DNA from: DATKCA01 sp035544675
GTDB taxonomy: Bacteria > Acidobacteriota > Thermoanaerobaculia > Gp7-AA8
DNA: 46,273 nt
Direction: 5' to 3'
Assembly: GCA_035544675.1 (NCBI GenBank)
Contig: DATKCA010000014.1
Coordinates: 1-46,273 of the forward strand
Shown here: positions 1 through 7,580 of the stretch, in pieces
Layout of the letters: every line of letters begins with the position of its first letter
Position numbering within the stretch: the first letter of the stretch is position 1
Translations under genes and position numbers: made by a program
The notes under the pieces: model-generated
The model's database searches: none
What the model was told of the DNA's origin: nothing
Seen by the model: the letters and a program-made list of their open reading frames with translations, nothing else

Positions 1-1
1 G

Positions 2-373
2 CGCGAGGACGATCCATACGATCTGCTCTACGCGAATGCGGCCGCGCTGCACGAGGCCGGCGTGCCGTTCGCGATCCGCACGGACGACGATCACAACACG
101 CGCAACCTGCCGTATCACGCCGCCACCGCGGCGGCGTTCGGCCTGCCGAAGGACGTGGCGCTCAAGGCCATCACGATCTATCCGGCGCAGCTGTTCGGTG
201 TGGCCGACAAGCTCGGCTCACTGGAGGTGGGCAAAGTCGCCAACATCATCGTCACGGACGGCGATCCGCTGGAGATCCGCACGAACGTGAAGCGGGTGTT
301 CATCGGCGGCGAGGACATCCCGATGGACTCGTATCACACGCTGCTATACGAGAAGTTCCGAAAACGGCCGTAG
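2..373 (+). CDS. Amidohydrolase, C-terminal part (5' end outside window)
   Basis: Only the last 123 residues are present; codons are read from base 2 and the stop is TAG at 371-373. They match the C-terminal end of metal-dependent amidohydrolases of the imidazolonepropionase-like group. TDDD at visible residues 27-30 sits where the last metal/catalytic Asp of the barrel is expected. NLPYHAATAAAFGL follows as a barrel helix, and GSLEVGKVANIIVTDGDP (about residues 72-89) is the typical closing beta-sandwich signature. Whether the protein is exported cannot be judged because the N-terminus is missing. The substrate is not predictable. The next gene on the same strand begins 65 bases downstream and has no evident functional link. 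Confidence 0.85.
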   Translation, partial: REDDPYDLLYANAAALHEAGVPFAIRTDDDHNTRNLPYHAATAAAFGLPKDVALKAITIYPAQLFGVADKLGSLEVGKVANIIVTDGDPLEIRTNVKRVFIGGEDIPMDSYHTLLYEKFRKRP

Positions 374-438
374 CGTTTATGCTCCGCACTTTCCAATCAA
401 CGTGGATGACGGTCACGGTACCGCGGGAGCAGAGATAA

Positions 439-1398
439 GTGGCGTGCCGCTCCGTCATTCTGGTAGTTGCTTTGAACCTGCTCGCGGCGAGTGTCGCCGC
501 TGATGACGTTGCCGTCAGCTATTCGGCAAGCGGATTCCAGTGCTTCGCCCCGAGCATCGGCATCGCCTGGTCCACGCCGGACGGTCTTCGGTTCCCCTTC
601 GTTCGCGGGCCGTTGACGGGACTCGGACGAAGTCTTGCCAGTGGCGACGTTTTGATGGCGACAGATGACGGGACCGTATCCGTCACTCGGCGCAACGACC
701 CACTCGTGACTCTTTTCGAAACGGACGACTTTCGGATCACGACGATTCTCGAACTGCCGGACGGAAGATTCATCCTTGCAGGAAACAACGAGGCGCAACG
801 GCGAGGAGAGATCCGACTTCGGGAGCGGGACGGTCGCGTCGAGACGATCCTGACCACGTTCTTTTTCCTGGATACGGGCCGATCGTTTGATCTGGCCAGC
901 GATCAATGCACGCTCTTGTTCCCTGAGTCTCCGATCGAAGGCACGGTGTTTCGAGCCTTCAACGTCTGTTCGCCACAGCCTGTCGCCGACGTGATGTCGG
1001 TGCCGTTCGGTATCGGCGATTTTCAAATCGCGCAGCGTGGCGAGATCATCGTTGCGCGACGAATCGCTCTCTTCGAGTTCGGCATTGATCGCTACGATTC
1101 TTCCGGGCAGTTATTGGCCTCCTATCCGAATGCCATCGGACCGTTCGCAATCGACGAGTCGGGTGAGGCCTTCTGGGCCCTTACGATCGGCGGCATGACG
1201 AGGATCGATCTGGCAACGGGAGCGATCCTCGGCTCGCAACATGTGCCGGGTTTCTGCAATCCCGGCCTTTACCAGGTCGAGGTTCGAAACGGATGGCGGG
1301 CGGCGGCAGCCGTACCCAATAGCATTCCGTCTCTCAGCGCAAGCCTTCTCGTCCTGCTCTCGGCCGCATTAGCCGCCATCGCCTGGCGCGCGCTCTAG
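439..1398 (+). CDS. Secreted protein with IPTL-like C-terminal sorting tail
   Basis: A 319-residue protein of unknown function. The GTG start at 439 directly follows an in-frame TAA, so no longer form is possible. Residues 1-21 look like a signal peptide (hydrophobic VILVVALNLLAASVAA). The body has repeated short segments such as ELPDGRFILAG and DSSGQLLASYP that resemble SMP-30/NHL-type beta-propeller blades; this is an impression, not a firm assignment. The last 24 residues read IPSLSASLLVLLSAALAAI followed by WRAL: a short Pro-Ser-Leu motif, a hydrophobic helix and one Arg near the end. This resembles IPTL-CTERM/PEP-CTERM-type sorting signals of Gram-negative bacteria, implying exosortase-like processing elsewhere in the genome. 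The tail lacks the usual Arg cluster. It lies just upstream of the cobalamin riboswitch, with no visible functional link. Confidence 0.7.
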   Translation: MACRSVILVVALNLLAASVAADDVAVSYSASGFQCFAPSIGIAWSTPDGLRFPFVRGPLTGLGRSLASGDVLMATDDGTVSVTRRNDPLVTLFETDDFRITTILELPDGRFILAGNNEAQRRGEIRLRERDGRVETILTTFFFLDTGRSFDLASDQCTLLFPESPIEGTVFRAFNVCSPQPVADVMSVPFGIGDFQIAQRGEIIVARRIALFEFGIDRYDSSGQLLASYPNAIGPFAIDESGEAFWALTIGGMTRIDLATGAILGSQHVPGFCNPGLYQVEVRNGWRAAAAVPNSIPSLSASLLVLLSAALAAIAWRAL

Positions 1399-1424
1399 TA
1401 CAATCCGCCTTTCTGTTCTTTCAC

Positions 1425-1590
1425 AACCTGTTCTGAGCGGCGTAGGGAAGCCGGTGTGATACCGGCGCGGCCCCCGCCACTGTAATCGGCGACGACTCAC
1501 GCGATGGTCTGAATGACCCCCACTGCGAAAGCGGGAAGGGCGCGTGACGAGGATGACCCGAGAGCCAGGAGACCGGCTGCTCAGAGCCTC
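1425..1590 (+). promoter_or_regulatory. Cobalamin (B12) riboswitch
   Basis: The leader of the btuB-like gene carries the conserved cobalamin-riboswitch landmarks in order: GGGAAGCCGGTG with a paired GATACCGGCGCGG (1445-1470), CCCCCGCCACTGTAA (1471-1485), and the B12 box AGAGCCAGGAGACCGGCTGC (1561-1580). Downstream, CCTC-TTCG-GAGG (1602-1613) forms a UUCG tetraloop hairpin directly beside the Shine-Dalgarno sequence GGAAGGAG (1613-1620). Control at translation initiation is therefore the likely mode. Outer boundaries are approximate. Known behaviour of the family is to lower expression of the downstream gene when adenosylcobalamin is bound. Confidence 0.95.
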
Positions 1591-1625
1591 ACACCATCTG
1601 GCCTCTTCGGAGGGAAGGAGTCGCC

Positions 1626-3422
1626 ATGAAGTCGTTCCTCGTCTTTTCATCCATTCTCGTTCTGGTCGTCCCGCTCGCGCACGCTCAGAGTGTGTCCGAG
1701 GAGATCGTCGTGACGGCGTCGGCGTTGCCGGAGACGCTGGTGAAGACACCGGCCACCGTGTCGATCGTCACGAAGGACGACATCGAGCTGCGCGCGGCGA
1801 GCGATCTCGGCGCGGTGCTGCGCGATGTGCCCGGCGTGACCGTTGCGCTCACCGGCTCGGCCGGCAAGTCGGCCACGCTCTTCATCCGCGGGGGCAGCTC
1901 GAAGCAGGCCCTCGTGCTCTGGAACGGCATCGAGCTGAACGATGCGTACTACTCGGGATACAACGTCGGACAGTTCTCGACCGCCGGAGTGGAGCGTGTC
2001 GAGGTCGTGCGCGGGCCGTTCTCGGCGTTGTACGGCTCGGAAGCGGTGAGCGGCGTCGTGAACGTGCTGACGGCGCCGAGCCGCAGTCACGCCACGGTGC
2101 TGGCCGAAGCGGGGCAGCACGGCTTCTGGAACGGGCTCGCCTCCGGCGCCGTGCTGTCGGATCGATGGACGGTCAACGGCGCGCTGGAACGCCGTGGCGA
2201 CGACGGCTTTGCGTCGAACGACGACTACGAGTCGACCACTGCCGCCGGCGGGGTCACGCTGACGCCGCGGGACTCGCTGTCCATCGGCTTGCTGGCGCGA
2301 CTGACGTCGTACGAGCTCGGCATCCCGCGCGCTCCCAACGCGGCCGGGACCGCGTTCGTGGCCAGCCTGCAGCGCCGCGAGGAGGGAACGGCCACGCAGG
2401 TGATCGTGCCGGTTCGTTACGCCGGATACGAGCTGCGTCTCTCGGAGAGCCGGCGCGAGGAGGACTTCGCCGATCCGGCCGGCACATTCGGACCGGAACG
2501 GAACGTGACCGAGTCGCGCGTGCGCACGGCGCGCGGGACGGCCAGGCGCGTGACGCGGGCCGGGACCATCACCATCGGCGCTGAGTACGAGGAGTCGCTC
2601 GCGGATCACGTCAGCCCGTTCGCGATCGTGGACTCCCGTGAGCGAACGAGCCGCTCAGCCTTCGTCGAGGATCGCATTTCGATCGATGGCGGTGTGGAGA
2701 TCTCCGCGGGTCTCCGTCTCGACGACTTCGACACGTTCGGCAGCGAGCTCTCGCCCCGAGTTGCCGCGGCGTGGCACCGCCACGGACACAAGCTCCGCGC
2801 CGCATACGGCGAAGGGTTCCGCGCGCCCGGCATCGCCGAGCTCTACACTCCTCTGTACGGCAACATCGATCTCCACGCGGAGCGAAGCCGCACCGTGGAA
2901 ATCGGCTACGAGCGCTTCATCGGCCGGCGCGGTCTCGTTTCGCTGACTCTGTTCGACAGCGACTACGAGGACCTGATCTTCTTCGCGTCCGACTTCACGT
3001 TCCAGAACATCGCCGCCGCCTCCTCACGAGGCGTCGAGCTGTCGGCCGGGAATTCGTTCGGAGCGTTCCGCGCCGGCGCGAGCTACACGTTCCTCGACTC
3101 GAAGGATGAGGCCACGGGCCAGGAGCTCCTCCGCCGTCCTCGCCACTCCGGATCGGTCTCCCTCGGATATACGCGCGGAGCCGTTCGCGCCCAGCTTCTC
3201 GTGATGCACTCCGGCCGGCGAAACGACGTCACCGATCTCCTGCCGTACGGCACGGTCGTCAATGAGCCGTACACGACGGCCGGCCTGGCGGTTCACTACT
3301 CCACCGGATCGTGGTCGCCTTACGTGAAGGTCGAGAACGTCACCGGCGAGCGGTACGAAGAGGTGTTCGGCTATCCGTCGCCCGGGCGGCGGGTGGTGGC
3401 CGGATTGCGATTCGGGATGTGA
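1626..3422 (+). CDS. btuB: TonB-dependent vitamin B12 receptor (BtuB-like)
   Basis: A 598-residue outer-membrane receptor for energy-dependent uptake of cobalamin or a related corrinoid. Residues 1-20 form a signal peptide ending ALAHAQS-like (PLAHAQS). A TonB-box-like EEIVVTASALPETLV follows, then a plug domain with DVPGVTVALTG, LFIRGGSS and VERVEVVRGPFSALYGSEAV, all standard for the plug. The rest alternates polar and hydrophobic residues like a 22-strand barrel, with GEGFRAPGIAELY in the region typical of BtuB/FepA receptors. The C-terminus RVVAGLRFGM matches a terminal barrel strand. ATG 1626 has GGAAGGAG five bases upstream. The B12 riboswitch in its leader is the main reason for assigning cobalamin rather than iron-siderophore uptake. 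No btuCDF genes are visible next to it. Confidence 0.92.
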   Translation: MKSFLVFSSILVLVVPLAHAQSVSEEIVVTASALPETLVKTPATVSIVTKDDIELRAASDLGAVLRDVPGVTVALTGSAGKSATLFIRGGSSKQALVLWNGIELNDAYYSGYNVGQFSTAGVERVEVVRGPFSALYGSEAVSGVVNVLTAPSRSHATVLAEAGQHGFWNGLASGAVLSDRWTVNGALERRGDDGFASNDDYESTTAAGGVTLTPRDSLSIGLLARLTSYELGIPRAPNAAGTAFVASLQRREEGTATQVIVPVRYAGYELRLSESRREEDFADPAGTFGPERNVTESRVRTARGTARRVTRAGTITIGAEYEESLADHVSPFAIVDSRERTSRSAFVEDRISIDGGVEISAGLRLDDFDTFGSELSPRVAAAWHRHGHKLRAAYGEGFRAPGIAELYTPLYGNIDLHAERSRTVEIGYERFIGRRGLVSLTLFDSDYEDLIFFASDFTFQNIAAASSRGVELSAGNSFGAFRAGASYTFLDSKDEATGQELLRRPRHSGSVSLGYTRGAVRAQLLVMHSGRRNDVTDLLPYGTVVNEPYTTAGLAVHYSTGSWSPYVKVENVTGERYEEVFGYPSPGRRVVAGLRFGM

Positions 3423-3440
3423 GAAGGCTGGAGGAATGGC

Positions 3441-3515
3441 GCGCCGGTGTCCTCACCGGCGCCCCGGGTCGGGGCGGCGGAGGACGACGAGGGGCGCGGG
3501 TGAGGACACCCGCGC
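3441..3515. repeat. Pair of mirrored GC-rich hairpins downstream of btuB
   Basis: Two perfect hairpins with 9-bp stems and 4-base loops: GCGCCGGTG-TCCT-CACCGGCGC (3441-3462) and GCGCGGGTG-AGGA-CACCCGCGC (3494-3515). The 12-base cores GGTGTCCTCACC and GGTGAGGACACC are exact reverse complements, so the two units are the same kind of element in opposite orientation. They start 18 bases after the btuB stop. They may act as a terminator-like or mRNA-stabilising structure, but no U-tract follows. The rest of the gap (3516-3617) has no clear promoter or Shine-Dalgarno sequence. Confidence 0.8.
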
Positions 3516-3617
3516 TCAATTCACCACGTTACCTTTGGCAAGAGCCTCTTCGCGGACCTTTTCCTCGTCGGCGTCGTAGGTGCCAGAATCGATCTGCTAT
3601 CATCCGGGCTCCGTCCG

Positions 3618-4268
3618 ATGGCAGAGAAAAAGAACTGGGGATCGACCGTGGCGGGTTGGTTCATCGTTCAGGAGCCGTCTGGGGAACAGGCGGAAATGGA
3701 CGCGCCGGCCTCAGTCACATTCGCCGAAGACGAGGCCGCGATTCGCCGTGCCTCGGCGCCGCTGGAGAACGTGTTCACGAGCGCCCCACCCCCCGCGCCC
3801 GGCGGAAACGTCGATTTCGACCAGGTCTTCCAGGCCGCCGGCATCGACGCCGAGGAGCGGGAGCGCGTCAAGCGGACGCTGGACCTCTTGAACTCACTGC
3901 CGCCCGGCACCGACGAGACCGTCCGCAAGCAGATCGTCTCCGCCTCTCTTCGCGCGTTCAACGTCCCGATCGAGAAGATCATCGAGGCCGGCGCGGCCGA
4001 GCTCGAGGCGCTGGAGGCCTACATCCGCAACGGCGCCGCCGACACCGAGAAGGTGTCCTCCGAGGCGGAACAGCGGATCAAACACTACGAGCAGGAAATC
4101 GTAAAACTGAGGACCGTGATGCAGCAGCGGGTGGAGGAGCAGCACGTCGTCATCCGGAACTGCAACACGAAGAAGCTCGAAGTGCAGAAGGTGCTCGAGT
4201 TCTTTGGACAGGAAGCTGTGGCGCGCGTGGTCCGCGACTCTCCGCGGCTGCACGAGCCGAAGGCCTGA
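3618..4268 (+). CDS. Coiled-coil protein of unknown function, first gene of the PspA/ABC/AAA cluster
   Basis: A 216-residue cytosolic protein with no signal peptide or membrane segment; no named family was recognised. Residues 1-75 are low in structure and include APPPAPGG (about 56-63). About 65-125 look like a compact helical domain (FDQVFQAAGIDAEERERVKR, then PPGTDETVRKQIVSASLRAF). About 125-205 form a continuous heptad-rich helix (EAEQRIKHYEQEIVKLRTVM, QQRVEEQHVVIRNCNTKK). ATG 3618 has no strong Shine-Dalgarno sequence. The gene ends 13 bases before the PspA-like gene, which has a GGAAG in the gap, so the two are probably cotranscribed. A role as a cytosolic partner of the PspA-like protein or the downstream AAA+ ATPase is inferred from position only. 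Confidence 0.75.
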   Translation: MAEKKNWGSTVAGWFIVQEPSGEQAEMDAPASVTFAEDEAAIRRASAPLENVFTSAPPPAPGGNVDFDQVFQAAGIDAEERERVKRTLDLLNSLPPGTDETVRKQIVSASLRAFNVPIEKIIEAGAAELEALEAYIRNGAADTEKVSSEAEQRIKHYEQEIVKLRTVMQQRVEEQHVVIRNCNTKKLEVQKVLEFFGQEAVARVVRDSPRLHEPKA

Positions 4269-4281
4269 AAGGAAGACTGCC

Positions 4282-4986
4282 ATGGGTGTGATCTCCCGTC
4301 TCGCGAATCTGTGGAAAGGGTTTCTCTCGCTGTGGATCGCCGACATCGAGAAGGAGCATCCCGAGATCGCGTACGAGAACGCCATCAACTCGATGGTCGG
4401 CAAGTACGCGAAGCTCAAGAGCGCGACGGCGGCCATCATCCGGCGCCGCGAGGACCTCGATGAGCGCTATTCCCGCGTCACGCGCGAGCTGACGCAGACC
4501 GAGGCGGAGCTGAACGCGGCGGTGGAGACGAGTCAGGACGATCTGGCGGTGGTGCTCATCCAGAAGAAGAACCAGCTCTCCGCGGAAGTCTCCGAGCTGA
4601 AGGTGGAGATGGAGACCGCGCGCGGCGATGCCGACTCGGCCAAGTCGTCGCTCCTCTCCGTCCAGACCGAGATCCGCAAGCTCAAGGCCGAGCGCGACGT
4701 GATGATGGCCAAGATGCACTCCGCGCAGGCCCGCCTCAAGATCCAGGAGCAGCTCGACGGCCTGTCGGTGGATGACGAGGTGAAGGCGCTCGACAACGTC
4801 CGCAACCACATCAAGAACGTCATCGCCGAAGCGAACCTGACCAAGGAGCTGTCCGACTCCTCGCTCGACGCGCGGCTGTCCAAGCTCAAGAACCAGGTCG
4901 GCGACGTCCAGGCGCGCCAGGAGCTCGAGGCGCTGAAGGCACGCAAACAGGCGCAGCAGGCTTCGCAGGGACAGAAGACAATGTAG
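4282..4986 (+). CDS. pspA: PspA/IM30 (ESCRT-III superfamily) protein
   Basis: A 234-residue protein close to the usual PspA length and almost wholly alpha-helical. The N-terminus MGVISRLANLWKGFLSLW is an amphipathic helix like PspA helix 0, which inserts into the inner leaflet of the cytoplasmic membrane. The long hairpin helices carry family-typical stretches: DDLAVVLIQKKNQLSAEVSE (about 94-113) and KLKAERDVMMAKMHSAQARL (about 133-152). The C-terminus is a charged, Gln-rich tail. PspA and Vipp1 belong to the ESCRT-III superfamily and polymerise on damaged or curved membranes. ATG 4282 is chosen over an in-frame upstream TTG (4204) because it has GGAAG upstream and begins the conserved helix. 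The usual pspBC or pspF neighbours are absent; it sits instead with ABC-transporter and AAA+ genes. The stop TAG is the first triplet of a heptad repeat. Confidence 0.9.
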   Translation: MGVISRLANLWKGFLSLWIADIEKEHPEIAYENAINSMVGKYAKLKSATAAIIRRREDLDERYSRVTRELTQTEAELNAAVETSQDDLAVVLIQKKNQLSAEVSELKVEMETARGDADSAKSSLLSVQTEIRKLKAERDVMMAKMHSAQARLKIQEQLDGLSVDDEVKALDNVRNHIKNVIAEANLTKELSDSSLDARLSKLKNQVGDVQARQELEALKARKQAQQASQGQKTM

Positions 4987-5082
4987 GCGTTGGGCCTTAG
5001 GCGTCAGGCCTTAGGAGGCCACCGCCCTCACCTTGAATCGTTCGTTTCCTAAGGCCTAAGGCCTAACGCCTAAGGCCTCGCG
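4984..5082. repeat. Heptad inverted repeat array A (TAGGCCT type)
   Basis: The left arm starts at the pspA stop codon and runs as seven-base units (TAGGCGT, TGGGCCT, TAGGCGT, CAGGCCT, TAGGAGG). After a spacer of about 27 bases, the right arm repeats the reverse complement as CCTAAGG twice, CCTAACG, CCTAAGG and CCTCGCG (5048-5082). The arms can pair into one long hairpin with a 7-base period. It ends directly before the Shine-Dalgarno GGAGG (5084-5088) of the next gene. It lies inside the cluster, between pspA and the solute-binding-protein gene. Confidence 0.9.
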
Positions 5083-5095
5083 TGGAGGCAATCAA

Positions 5096-6730
5096 ATGCG
5101 TCTCACCCCATTCGCCAAGTTCTTCATCACCGCCGTGGTCCTCGGTGTCATCGGCTACGCCGTGTGGCACTACAAGGGCGCGGACGTCGCCAGGTGGGCT
5201 ACCGGCGATTCGCCGGGGCGCGGCGCTCGCTCGAGCGCCGTGGAGTCGTCGGACTTCGACGCGCTGAAGAACGCGCCGTCCGATCCCGGCCGCGATGCCG
5301 GCTCCGCGGGCGTCTCACCGGTCAACCTGGGCGGCTCCGGAAAGCTCACCAGGCCGCTGGTCGTGGCCATCAACACGTGGGCCGGGCACGCGCCGGGCGT
5401 CGTCTACAACAACGGTCTCGATCCGAACGCCGGCTCGTCGTACCGGCGAAGGCTTGGCATGGACGTGAAGTTCGTGCTCATCGAGGACCCGGCCGCGAAG
5501 CTCGCCGCGCTGCGCAACGGCGACGTGGACATCATGTGGAACACGGTCGACAACTGGGCGCGCGAGGCCGCCGTGCTGGCCGAGCAGAATCAGCGCGCCA
5601 AGTCGATCATCCTGCAGGACTGGTCGCGGGGCGGCGACGGCATCGTCTCGCTCAACACCATCAAGTCGATCGAGGATCTGAAGGGCCGGAAGATCTCCTG
5701 CACGCAGTTCACTCCGTCCCACTTCCTGCTTTTGTACCTGCTGTCGCAGTCCGGCCTGTCGCCGCAGGACCGCACGGCCGTGGAGCGCAACATCGTGTTC
5801 ACGCAGGACGCGCCGGCCGCGGCGGCCATGTTCAAGGCCCGGCAGGTCGATGCGGCCGTGACTTGGGAGCCCGATCTCTCCGGTGCCGTGACGGCCAGGG
5901 AGGACGAGGCCCACATTCTCGTGTCGACGACGGCGGCGTCGAACATCATCGCCGACACGCTCGTGGCGCGGCAGGACATCATCGATCAGGCTCCCGACAC
6001 GATCCGCAGCTTCATCCACGGCTGGTTCCAGGGCATCGAGGCCATCAAGCGCGATCCGGCAGCCGCGTACGCCATCGTCGGAAAGGCTCTGAAGCTGGAC
6101 AACGAGACGGTGTCCGGAATGCTGTCCGGCCTCAAGCTCACGCCGTACGCGGACAACGCGCAGTTCTATGGACTGACCGGCGGGAAGGCTCATTACGAGA
6201 CTCTGTTCGACACGGCCTTCGTCATCTGGCGCAAGAAGGGCCTCGTGACGCGCAGCGTCGATGCGAAGGACTGGGCGGACTCGCGCTTCCTGGCGTCGCT
6301 CGCCGCCGAATACCCGGGCCAGAAGGTCGAGGAGCCGAAGGTGGCGGCGAAGGCGCCCTCGAGCCGCGACCGCGCCATCATCAACAAGCAGATTCAGATT
6401 CACTTCACGCCCGGCTCCGACGAGATCATGCCCGGCTCGTTCTTCGTGCTCGACTCACTCGGCGAGACGATGACGTCGTTCGGCAGCACGTACCTGCGCG
6501 TCGAGGGCAACACCGACGCCATCGGCTCTGCCAACGCCAACATGGCGCTGTCGGAGCGGCGCGCCCTGGCCGTCAAGAACTACATCGTGCAGACGTTCCC
6601 GAACGTTCAATCTGAACGGTTCCAGACGATCGGCCGCGGGGCCGCGAATCCTGTCGCAGACAACCGCACGGAGGCCGGACGGCAGATGAACCGCCGGACG
6701 GAAATCAAAGTTGTCCTCAGTACCGAGTAA
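5096..6730 (+). CDS. Membrane-anchored NMT1/TauA-type solute-binding protein fused to an OmpA domain
   Basis: A 544-residue protein with three parts. Residues 8-26 form one N-terminal membrane segment (FFITAVVLGVIGYAVW) without a cleavage or lipoprotein site, so it should be an inner-membrane anchor. Residues ~83-395 are an NMT1/TauA/SsuA-type periplasmic binding fold (LVVAINTWAGHAPGVVYNNG, ALRNGDVDIMWNTVDNW, SIEDLKGRKISCTQFTPSHF). Residues ~428-544 are an OmpA-like peptidoglycan-binding domain (IQIHFTPGSDEI, VEGNTDAIGSANANMALS, NRTEAGRQMNRRTEIKV). The Asp/Arg pair of the last motif is the usual diaminopimelate-contact signature. A binding protein tied to both membrane and wall cannot diffuse, so it may be a sensor or fixed receptor for the permease and ATPase encoded next. 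Ligand class is unknown. GGAGG lies seven bases before ATG 5096. Confidence 0.9.
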   Translation: MRLTPFAKFFITAVVLGVIGYAVWHYKGADVARWATGDSPGRGARSSAVESSDFDALKNAPSDPGRDAGSAGVSPVNLGGSGKLTRPLVVAINTWAGHAPGVVYNNGLDPNAGSSYRRRLGMDVKFVLIEDPAAKLAALRNGDVDIMWNTVDNWAREAAVLAEQNQRAKSIILQDWSRGGDGIVSLNTIKSIEDLKGRKISCTQFTPSHFLLLYLLSQSGLSPQDRTAVERNIVFTQDAPAAAAMFKARQVDAAVTWEPDLSGAVTAREDEAHILVSTTAASNIIADTLVARQDIIDQAPDTIRSFIHGWFQGIEAIKRDPAAAYAIVGKALKLDNETVSGMLSGLKLTPYADNAQFYGLTGGKAHYETLFDTAFVIWRKKGLVTRSVDAKDWADSRFLASLAAEYPGQKVEEPKVAAKAPSSRDRAIINKQIQIHFTPGSDEIMPGSFFVLDSLGETMTSFGSTYLRVEGNTDAIGSANANMALSERRALAVKNYIVQTFPNVQSERFQTIGRGAANPVADNRTEAGRQMNRRTEIKVVLSTE

Positions 6731-7580
6731 CGCGGCTCAGCCGGCGACGGCTGCCGCCAGGAATGGCGGCGCTCCACAGGTCCGGAGGACGCAGTCGCTC
6801 TGGGAAGTCCGCCAGCCGATTCCACGCCGCACCGCGGCGTGGCTCGCGCTGGTGATGCCGGCGCTCGTCCTCGGTGCATGGTGCGTGATCAGTTACGGCG
6901 GCCTGGCTCCGGCCGACTTCCTGCCGTCGCCGACGGAGGTCCTCCGCGGGACGCTGCAGCTGTTCATCCAGTACGACCTGATGAGCGCGATCCTGATCTC
7001 GACGCGGCGCATCCTCTTGGCGTTCGCGCTGGCATCCGCGCTGGCGCTTCCGCTCGGCATCCTGATGGGCGCGTTCACGCCGGTGCACCACATCTTCGAG
7101 CCGATCATGGCGCCTCTTCGCTACATGCCGATCTCGGCGTTCATCCCGCTGCTCATCCTCTGGTTCGGCATCTACGAGAAGCAGAAGATCGCATTCCTGT
7201 TCCTCGGCGTGTTCGTCTATCTGCTGCCGGTCGTCGTGACGGCCATCCGCGTGGTGCCGGAGGAGCTGGTCCAGACCGCGCTCACGCTGGGAGCGTCGAA
7301 GTGGCAGGTGGTCAGGACCGTTCTCGTGCCGGCGGCACTGCCGGAGATCTTCGACTCGTTCCGCGTGATGAACGCGATCTCCTGGACGTACGTGATCCTC
7401 GCGGAAGCCGTGAATCCGGAGCATGGACTCGGCTACATGGTGGAGCTGGCCAGAACGCATCAGAAGGCGTCGTGGTCGTTCGCGGGCCTGCTGGTGATCG
7501 GCGGGATCGGGCTGCTGACGGACCAGATCATCCGTACGGCGTCGAAGATTCTGTTCCGGTGGCGCGAGGTCGCGGCATGA
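6711..7580 (+). CDS. ABC transporter permease (SsuC/TauC-like)
   Basis: A 289-residue integral membrane protein of the nitrate/sulfonate/taurine-type permease family. The hydrophilic N-terminus (~1-40) is followed by about six membrane segments, for example TAAWLALVMPALVLGAW, ILLAFALASALALPLGILMG and IAFLFLGVFVYLLPVVVTAI. The EAA loop that contacts the ATPase reads QTALTLGASKWQVVRTVLVP (about 187-206), with the conserved Gly. The start is uncertain: TTG 6711 overlaps the end of the preceding gene by 20 bases and no in-frame ATG precedes the first membrane segment. The stop overlaps the ATPase start (ATGA, 7577-7580), so these two are translationally coupled. Confidence 0.9.
   Translation: MSSVPSNAAQPATAAARNGGAPQVRRTQSLWEVRQPIPRRTAAWLALVMPALVLGAWCVISYGGLAPADFLPSPTEVLRGTLQLFIQYDLMSAILISTRRILLAFALASALALPLGILMGAFTPVHHIFEPIMAPLRYMPISAFIPLLILWFGIYEKQKIAFLFLGVFVYLLPVVVTAIRVVPEELVQTALTLGASKWQVVRTVLVPAALPEIFDSFRVMNAISWTYVILAEAVNPEHGLGYMVELARTHQKASWSFAGLLVIGGIGLLTDQIIRTASKILFRWREVAA

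Noticed and set aside
5164..6615. Long Arg- and Gly-rich open frame overlapping the OmpA-fused binding protein
   Set aside because: It is a frame-shifted shadow of a high-GC gene: low-complexity composition, no domain, and the overlapping frame encodes clear families.
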